Source: Verrucomicrobia bacterium UBA1629 (GTDB taxonomy: Bacteria; Verrucomicrobiota; Kiritimatiellia; RFP12; UBA1067). From it: a DNA stretch of 28,945 bases. A model generated the notes under the pieces. The model ran no database searches, was not told where the DNA came from, and saw nothing but the letters and a program-made list of their open reading frames with translations. The translations under genes and the position numbers were made by a program. The stretch covers positions 1-28,945 of the forward strand of contig DCMF01000019.1 of assembly GCA_002321305.1 (NCBI GenBank), in the 5' to 3' direction. Positions 7,018-12,180 of this stretch are shown piece by piece (the stretch's first letter is position 1; each line of letters begins with the position of its first letter).

Positions 7018-7480
7018 CAGGATGGTGTGGAGGCCGTTCAGCCGCGCGCGCAGGAGCGACATCCGGCTGCTGGAGCGCATCTGCCGCGAAAGCGGGAGCG
7101 AGAGCGTCAGGCGGCACGCCGCGTTCCTGCGCACGGCGGTCTGGCACACGGAGGCGCACCCGGAGAACCTGTGGTGCGAAATCCTCAACGACGCGGCGTT
7201 CTATATGTGCACGAGGTGCCGGACGCACGTGCGCGGCGTCGACACGGTCGTCATGGAGCGCTACCATGGGCGCGGCTGGGGCAAGGCGCTCAACGACAGG
7301 CGGCTGGCGCGCATGATGGCCGCCGGGATACCGCTCTTCAGGTTCAGGACGAACAGGGACGGCAGCGCGCTCGGCTTCTGGCTGAAGCAGGGGGCGAGGA
7401 TCGTCGGCGTGCGCGGCGGGGACTACGAGATGGAACTTCGCATTGACTTGGAAACGGCAAGGAAGGAATGCGTACGATGA
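7010..7480 (+). CDS. GNAT-family acyltransferase-like protein
   Basis: This is a 156-residue protein. The C-terminal half has the GNAT acyl-CoA-binding signature: ERYHGRGWGKALNDRRL (about residues 83-99, the R/Q-x-x-G-x-G/A loop) followed by LFRFRTNRDGSALGFWLKQG, the N-x-x-A/G...F-x-x-x-G segment typical of the end of the fold. The N-terminal half (helices plus WHTEAHPENLWCEIL) is less typical. GNAT proteins recur in phage thymine hypermodification clusters, where they modify the new side chain or an intermediate. GAGGAGGA precedes the ATG. The gene overlaps the preceding one by 8 bases and the radical SAM gene by 4 bases (ATGA). Confidence 0.7.
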   Translation: MPDRMVWRPFSRARRSDIRLLERICRESGSESVRRHAAFLRTAVWHTEAHPENLWCEILNDAAFYMCTRCRTHVRGVDTVVMERYHGRGWGKALNDRRLARMMAAGIPLFRFRTNRDGSALGFWLKQGARIVGVRGGDYEMELRIDLETARKECVR

Positions 7481-8838
7481 AGAGAAACGAGCAGATGCTG
7501 GCGGACCCGCAGCACGACGGGATTCTCCTGAAGGGGCACTACTCCAGCCCGCGCTGGACGCAGGAGATCGCGGACTGCTCCATGCCCATGACGTTCGACA
7601 CCTACTCGAACTGCTCGTTCAACTGCCTCTACTGCTTCAGCCAGTTCCAGCGGCAGAACGGGACGGCGGGGCTGACCTACCGCGCCAAGCAGATCAGGGT
7701 TGCGCCGGTCGAGAAGATCAAGGAGCTGTTCAGGAACCCGTCGCCCGACAACCCCGCCATCCCGGCGTGGCTCAGGCAGTTCGTCCCCTACGTCGCGCAG
7801 CGGCGCGTCATGCAGTGGGGCGGGCTCTCCGACCAGTTCGACGGCTACGAGCGCCGCTACGGGAGGACGCTGGAGCTCCTGCGCTTCTTCAGGGAGATCG
7901 ACTACCCGCTCTGCTTCTCGACCAAGAGCGTCTGGTGGACGAAGGACGAGCGGTACATGGAGCTGTTCAGGGGCCAGCGGAACTGGAACGTGAAGTTCTC
8001 CATCATCACGCTGGACGAGCGCAAGGCGCGGCTCATGGAGGACGGCGTGCCCTCGCCGCGCGAACGGCTCCTCGCCATCGAGCGCGTCGCGAACGCCGAC
8101 GCCGGGGGCGCGACGCTCCGGCTCCGCCCCTTCATCATCGGCCTCTCGACGCCGACCTACCTCGACCTCATCCAGCAGGCGGCTGACCACGGCGCGACGG
8201 CCATGTCGACCGAGTTCTTCTGCGCGGACATCCGCTCGAAGTCGCTGCGGGCGCGGATGCCGCTCTTCAACCAGCTCTGCGGGTTCGACGTGTTCGCGTT
8301 CTACAGGAAGCACAGCTCGAACAAGGGCTACATGCGCCTCAACCGCAACGTCAAGAGGCCGTTCGTCGACCGCATGGAGGCGAAGTGCCGCGAGGTCGGG
8401 ATGCGGTTCTACGTGAGCGACGCGCACTTCAAGGAGCGGTGCTGCAACGGCTCGTGCTGCGGGCTCGCGGAATCCTGCAACTACTCGCGCGGACAGTTCT
8501 GCGAGGCCCTTCAGATCTGCAAGCGCAACGGCGTCGTCCGCTGGAGTGACATCAGCGCGGACGTCGAGTCCCTGCTCGGCGGCTTCGCGTGGCGGCACGC
8601 GAGCGGGTTCAACACGAACTCCAGCGAGCTGAAGGCGAAGTTCTACGACGAGACGATGGCCGACTACCTGCGCTGGCTCTGGAACAGCCCGATGGCGGGA
8701 CAGTCGCCCTACACGATGTTCGGCGGCATCATGAAGCCCGTCCGCCGCGACGCGGACGGCAATCTCGTGTACGTCTGGAACGGCACGCGCGACGGCGCGG
8801 CTGCGGAGGCCGCCCCGCCCGAGACCATGTGCAAATGA
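7477..8838 (+). CDS. Radical SAM enzyme of the DNA-modification-like cassette
   Basis: This is a 453-residue protein. The [4Fe-4S]-binding CxxxCxxC motif is NCSFNCLYCFS (C46, C50, C53), with an aromatic residue after the third Cys position as in the family. A second cysteine-rich stretch, ERCCNGSCCGLAESCNY (from C322) plus QFCEALQIC, could hold an auxiliary iron-sulfur cluster. Radical SAM enzymes cleave SAM to a 5'-deoxyadenosyl radical; in phage M6-type thymine hypermodification one isomerises the amino-acid-thymine adduct. The position after the kinase, aGPT-Pplase-like and GNAT-like genes supports a related role, though the substrate is unknown. The start is ATG 7477 because AAGGA sits about 9 bases upstream and it forms an ATGA overlap; ATG 7468 is too close to that site. 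Confidence 0.85.
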   Translation: MKRNEQMLADPQHDGILLKGHYSSPRWTQEIADCSMPMTFDTYSNCSFNCLYCFSQFQRQNGTAGLTYRAKQIRVAPVEKIKELFRNPSPDNPAIPAWLRQFVPYVAQRRVMQWGGLSDQFDGYERRYGRTLELLRFFREIDYPLCFSTKSVWWTKDERYMELFRGQRNWNVKFSIITLDERKARLMEDGVPSPRERLLAIERVANADAGGATLRLRPFIIGLSTPTYLDLIQQAADHGATAMSTEFFCADIRSKSLRARMPLFNQLCGFDVFAFYRKHSSNKGYMRLNRNVKRPFVDRMEAKCREVGMRFYVSDAHFKERCCNGSCCGLAESCNYSRGQFCEALQICKRNGVVRWSDISADVESLLGGFAWRHASGFNTNSSELKAKFYDETMADYLRWLWNSPMAGQSPYTMFGGIMKPVRRDADGNLVYVWNGTRDGAAAEAAPPETMCK

Positions 8839-8848
8839 CAAGCGGGCC
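8836..8848 (+). repeat. Recurrent intergenic element TGACAAGCGGGCC
   Basis: This is a copy of the six-member TGACAAnCnGGCC element. Its first three bases are the stop codon of the radical SAM gene, as also happens with the copy at 3327 after the DUF5131 gene. It lies 34 bases before ATG 8870. Confidence 0.5.
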
Positions 8849-8849
8849 A

Positions 8850-9128
8850 ATGGAGAGAGAGCATGAACATGGAGCAGAAGGCATGGGAAGCGAAACCGGG
8901 AAAGCATCCGTGGGCGCGGCTTCAGGCCCGGTCGCGTGGTGGATGAGGAACCACGCCTGTATGCCGCGCGACCGCGCGCTCGTGGAGAGGCTTTGGGAAA
9001 GGCAAAAGGAAAACCAAGACAAGAAAGGACAGACAGGAAATGACGCAGACATCCGAATGGGTCAGCCCCGGACACCCCGACAAGGTCGCGGACGCGATCA
9101 GCTCGCGCATCCTCGACTACTGCCTTGA
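8850..9128 (+). CDS. Doubtful small ORF(s) between the radical SAM and metK genes
   Basis: The 201-base gap between the radical SAM and SAM-synthetase genes holds no clear gene. One frame is open from ATG 8850 to 9128; its most protein-like part (MRNHACMPRDRALVERLWER, from 8943) would overlap metK by 89 bases. A different frame, starting at ATG 8864/8870 with GGAGAGAG upstream, reads MEQKAWEAKPGKHPWARLQA and stops after about 25 codons. The two halves look as if they could once have been a single small protein joined by a frameshift near 8930. Nothing identifies a function. Confidence 0.25.
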   Translation: MEREHEHGAEGMGSETGKASVGAASGPVAWWMRNHACMPRDRALVERLWERQKENQDKKGQTGNDADIRMGQPRTPRQGRGRDQLAHPRLLP

Positions 9129-10161
9129 ACACGACCCCGCAACGCGCTTCGCCGTGGAGTGCCAGATCAAGGACAACCACGTCTGCCTCGGCGGCGAGGT
9201 CACGTCCAATGCGATCCTCGACGGCCATGCGCTCGCGTTCCTCGCGCGCGACGCGGTGGAGCGCATCGGCTACACGCAGGACTACCACGACCTCTGGGGC
9301 CTCGACAACACGATCAGCCCGCGCGACCTCCACGTCATGGCGAACATCGGACAGCAGTCGCCCGACATCGCGCAGGGCGTGGACAGGGGCGTGGGCTGGG
9401 GCGACCAAGGGATCTTCTGGGGCATGGCCACGCCCGAAAGGGAGTTCGGCTACCTCCCGCGCGACTACTACTGCGCGCGAGCGCTCGGACAGCACCTCTA
9501 TGCGCTCTCGCTCCAGCGCAGGCTCCCCATCGGCCTCGACATCAAGACGCAGGTCGAGACGTGCGACGACCTCGTGCGGCAGGTCATCGTGGCCGCGCCC
9601 TGCGCAACGGACAGCGCCACAGACCTCCTGCGCGACGAGATCACGGCGTTCGTCGTCGACTGGCGCACGGCCCCCGACTTCGAGATCGTCGTCAACGGCA
9701 CGGGCCGCTACGTCCGCCACGCCTCGCAGGGCGACTGCGGCACCACCGGGCGCAAACTCGCCGTGGACTTCTACGGCGGGAACTGCCGCATCGGCGGCGG
9801 CTCCCCGTGGACGAAAGACCCCTCCAAGGCCGACCTCACGCTCAACCTCCTCGCGCGCAGGCTCGCGCTTGAATACGTCCTGTCCCATCGGGAGTGCCAC
9901 CGCGCCGTCTACGTCGCCCTGTCCTGCTGCATCGGCAGGGACGAGGTTCGCGTCGCGTTCTTCGACGAGCGGCACATCCCGATCCAGACGGAACACCAGA
10001 GCATTTCCGTCCCGGCGCGCGCCGTCGCCACCGAACTCGACCTGTTCCAACCGACCTACTTCGCGCTCTGCCAAAGCGGCCTGTTCTCGGAGGTTGACCG
10101 CGCGGTTGCCGACGTCAAGCCGTTTGACCCGTCGCGGCCCGTCTTCCCGTCAGGACGGTAG
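9040..10161 (+). CDS. metK: S-adenosylmethionine synthetase (methionine adenosyltransferase)
   Basis: This enzyme makes SAM from methionine and ATP. Its 373 residues are close to the usual length of about 380. Family signatures are present in order: WVSPGHPDKVADAISSRILD at residues 7-26 (with the H and K of GHPDK), QIKDNHVCLGGEVTS, DNTISPRDLHVMANIGQQSPDIA, GWGDQGIFWGMATPE (GDQG nucleotide loop), GDCGTTGRKLAVDFYGG and IGGGSPWTKDPSKADL. The last corresponds to the canonical GGAFSGKDPSKVD and keeps both lysines. SP-W-T replaces F-S-G, so the active-site loop is divergent. AAAGGA precedes the ATG. It is probably a phage auxiliary gene supplying SAM to the radical SAM enzyme and the methyltransferase, or raising the cell's SAM pool during infection. 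Confidence 0.93.
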   Translation: MTQTSEWVSPGHPDKVADAISSRILDYCLEHDPATRFAVECQIKDNHVCLGGEVTSNAILDGHALAFLARDAVERIGYTQDYHDLWGLDNTISPRDLHVMANIGQQSPDIAQGVDRGVGWGDQGIFWGMATPEREFGYLPRDYYCARALGQHLYALSLQRRLPIGLDIKTQVETCDDLVRQVIVAAPCATDSATDLLRDEITAFVVDWRTAPDFEIVVNGTGRYVRHASQGDCGTTGRKLAVDFYGGNCRIGGGSPWTKDPSKADLTLNLLARRLALEYVLSHRECHRAVYVALSCCIGRDEVRVAFFDERHIPIQTEHQSISVPARAVATELDLFQPTYFALCQSGLFSEVDRAVADVKPFDPSRPVFPSGR

Positions 10162-10204
10162 CGTACGGGTATTACCGCGCGCACGCGAGAGACAGTTTAC
10201 CACA

Positions 10205-10217
10205 GGTTGCGGCAACC
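10205..10217 (+). promoter_or_regulatory. Perfect palindrome GGTTGCGGCAACC (copy 2 of 3)
   Basis: This is an inverted repeat GGTTGC-G-GCAACC in the 83-base gap between metK and the terminase operon, 28 bases before the ATG at 10245. No recognisable -35/-10 pair is seen in the gap. It could be an operator or an activator site at the start of the late (packaging) operon. Confidence 0.5.
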
Positions 10218-10244
10218 CGTCAAGAGAAATCTTCGGAGGCGAAC

Positions 10245-10652
10245 ATGGACAAAACCGACCCAAGACTGAAGAATCTGGTGCAAAACAGGCCCAGTACGCC
10301 GTCAGAGCGCCGAAAAAGCGCAAGCAGGGCCGGCCACGCCAGCGTCAAGGCGCGGCGCGAACACAAGGCCATGTGCGAGACTTTGCTGGAGCTCCTTTCC
10401 CTGCCCATGAAAAAGGGCAAGGTGAACGAAGGTCTCGCCGCCGTGGAGGACTTCAAGAGCGCGAACGTCACGGTGCGCACGCGCATCATGCTCTCGATGG
10501 CCACGAAGGCGGCCAAGGGCGACGTGAAGGCGGCGCAGTTCATCCGGGACACCATCGGCGAGGCCCCCGTGCAGGAGGTGAAGGTCGAGCAGTCCCTCGC
10601 CTCCCGGATGAGCGACGCCCAGCTCCGCAAGATCATCAGCGGAGAGGCGTAG
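10245..10652 (+). CDS. Putative terminase small subunit
   Basis: This is a 135-residue basic protein. The N-terminus (TPSERRKSASRAGHASVKAR, residues 18-37), then CETLLELLSLPM, and the end region MLSMATKAAKGDVKAAQFIRDTIGEAP resemble a widespread phage protein encoded immediately upstream of the large terminase and assumed to recognise DNA for packaging. The GDVKAAQFIRDTIGE helix is the most diagnostic part. The assignment therefore rests on this resemblance and on position. GGAGG lies 6-8 bases before the ATG. The gene probably opens the late operon, preceded by the perfect palindrome at 10205. Confidence 0.72.
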   Translation: MDKTDPRLKNLVQNRPSTPSERRKSASRAGHASVKARREHKAMCETLLELLSLPMKKGKVNEGLAAVEDFKSANVTVRTRIMLSMATKAAKGDVKAAQFIRDTIGEAPVQEVKVEQSLASRMSDAQLRKIISGEA

Positions 10653-10671
10653 CCGGAGGGAGGTGTCCGCC

Positions 10672-12180
10672 TTGGGATTCGGAGGCGTCACGCGAGAGGA
10701 GGCCCTGCTGGAGCTGGCCGTCCGCCGGGCGAGGGTGGACCTCCTCGCCTTCATGCGCCTCGTCTGGTGGATGCCGCACGACTTCATCATCGGGCGGCAC
10801 ACGCGCGCCATCTGCCGACGGCTGACGCGGGCCGTGGAGGACTACGAGGCCGGAATCTCAACCAAGCTGATCGTGGACTGCCCGCCGCGCCACGGCAAGA
10901 GCGACATCATCTCGCTGGCGTTCCCTGCGTGGTTCCTCGGCCGCGAGGCCGCGCTGGAGCCGTCCGTGATGGAGGTGAGCTATTCCGCCGAGAAGGCCGA
11001 GGAGTTCTCGCTGAAGGTGCGCGACAGCATCATCCGCAAGCCGATGTACCGCCGGATATTCCCCGGCGTCCGGCTCTCCGACACGAAGTCCGCCGTCGCC
11101 TCGTGGAAGATCGAGGGGAGCGCGGGCACGTACAAGGCCCTCGGCATCCACGGCGGCGCGACGGGCTCCGACGCCGACCTGGAGATCATCGACGACCCGA
11201 TCAAGGACGAGTCGGAGTCCCGCTCGCCAGCCAAGCGCAGGTCGATCCACCAGCAGTTCTCCACGTCCTTCAACACGCGCCTCTCCCCCGTCAGCATACA
11301 GATCGTCATGAACACGCGCTGGCACGTCAACGACCTCACGGGCTTCATCCTGAAGAAGATGGCGGACGAGCCGGGGTTCTCGCGCTACGACCACATCTCG
11401 TTCCCGGCCTCGAAGGACGGGCCGGACGGCTACGAGTGGCTGTTCCCTGAGCGGTTCCCGCCGGAGTGGTACGGCAACCAGCGCGCGGCGATGACGCGGC
11501 AGATGTACGCGGCCATGTTCGAGTGCGCCCCCGTGATCGAGGGCGGCAACCGCTTCAGGACGGGCGGCGTCGTCTACCACGACACGCTGGACGGGTGGCC
11601 GCTCGGCCCCGACGTGCGCGGATGGGACTTGGCGAGCTCGACGGACGAGCGCGACCCCGACGACCCGGACTGGACGGTCGGCGTGCGCGGGCAGGTCGTC
11701 ACCCAGCGGCTGGACGGCGACGCCGCGCTCCACCACGTGTGGATCCGCGCCATCGCGGCGTGCCGCGAGGAGGCCCCCGCGCGCGACCGCCTCATGCGCG
11801 AGACCGCTGTCGCCGACGGTCACGCCGTGCGGCAGTACGTCGAGGCGTTCGCCGCCTACAAGGACGCCTACACCACGCTGCGGAACGCCCTGCGCGGCGT
11901 GTCCGTCGTCCACCCGTCGCGGCTTCCCGGTGACAAGTCGGCCAAGAGCGCAGACCTGGAGCCCTGCTTCGAGGCGGGCCTCGTCCACGTGTTCAGGCCG
12001 GGATGCGCCCGGTGGCTGGACACGTGGCTGAGGCACTTCGAGGAGTTCCCGAACGGCGAACACGACGACTTCGTGGACGCGACGGCGGTCATGTACCACG
12101 CCAGCCTCTCCGGCAGGGCGAGCGTCGGGCGGGTGATCAACCAAGGGTATCAGGCTCGCGGCAGAGGAGCGTTTCTATGA
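10672..12180 (+). CDS. Terminase large subunit
   Basis: This is the packaging motor ATPase and headful/end-forming nuclease. Walker A is CPPRHGKSD (K76 from this start) and Walker B is LEIIDDP (D174-D175). A C-terminal RNase H-like nuclease is indicated by GWDLASSTDERDPDDPDWTVG and, near the end, HDDFVDATAVMYHA, giving conserved Asp residues. The total of 502 residues is normal. I choose TTG 10672 because GGAGG (10659-10663) sits 8 bases upstream; GTG 10663 is in frame but only 3 bases from the nearest Shine-Dalgarno site. The stop overlaps the portal start (ATGA). The type resembles the TIGR01630-like phage terminases. Confidence 0.93.
   Translation: MGFGGVTREEALLELAVRRARVDLLAFMRLVWWMPHDFIIGRHTRAICRRLTRAVEDYEAGISTKLIVDCPPRHGKSDIISLAFPAWFLGREAALEPSVMEVSYSAEKAEEFSLKVRDSIIRKPMYRRIFPGVRLSDTKSAVASWKIEGSAGTYKALGIHGGATGSDADLEIIDDPIKDESESRSPAKRRSIHQQFSTSFNTRLSPVSIQIVMNTRWHVNDLTGFILKKMADEPGFSRYDHISFPASKDGPDGYEWLFPERFPPEWYGNQRAAMTRQMYAAMFECAPVIEGGNRFRTGGVVYHDTLDGWPLGPDVRGWDLASSTDERDPDDPDWTVGVRGQVVTQRLDGDAALHHVWIRAIAACREEAPARDRLMRETAVADGHAVRQYVEAFAAYKDAYTTLRNALRGVSVVHPSRLPGDKSAKSADLEPCFEAGLVHVFRPGCARWLDTWLRHFEEFPNGEHDDFVDATAVMYHASLSGRASVGRVINQGYQARGRGAFL

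Noticed and set aside
7423..10074. 883-codon minus-strand ORF opposite the radical SAM and metK genes
   Set aside because: It is antisense to two clearly identified genes. Long antisense frames are expected in GC-rich DNA. Its composition (Arg/Val/Asp/Leu-rich) shows no family motif.
10162..10244. Conventional -35/-10 promoter before the terminase operon
   Set aside because: No acceptable hexamer pair with 16-18 base spacing is visible; only the palindrome is supported.
9125..10825. 566-codon plus-strand ORF spanning metK and the terminase small subunit in another frame
   Set aside because: It is a Ser/Arg/Thr-rich out-of-frame translation overlapping two genes with clear motifs.
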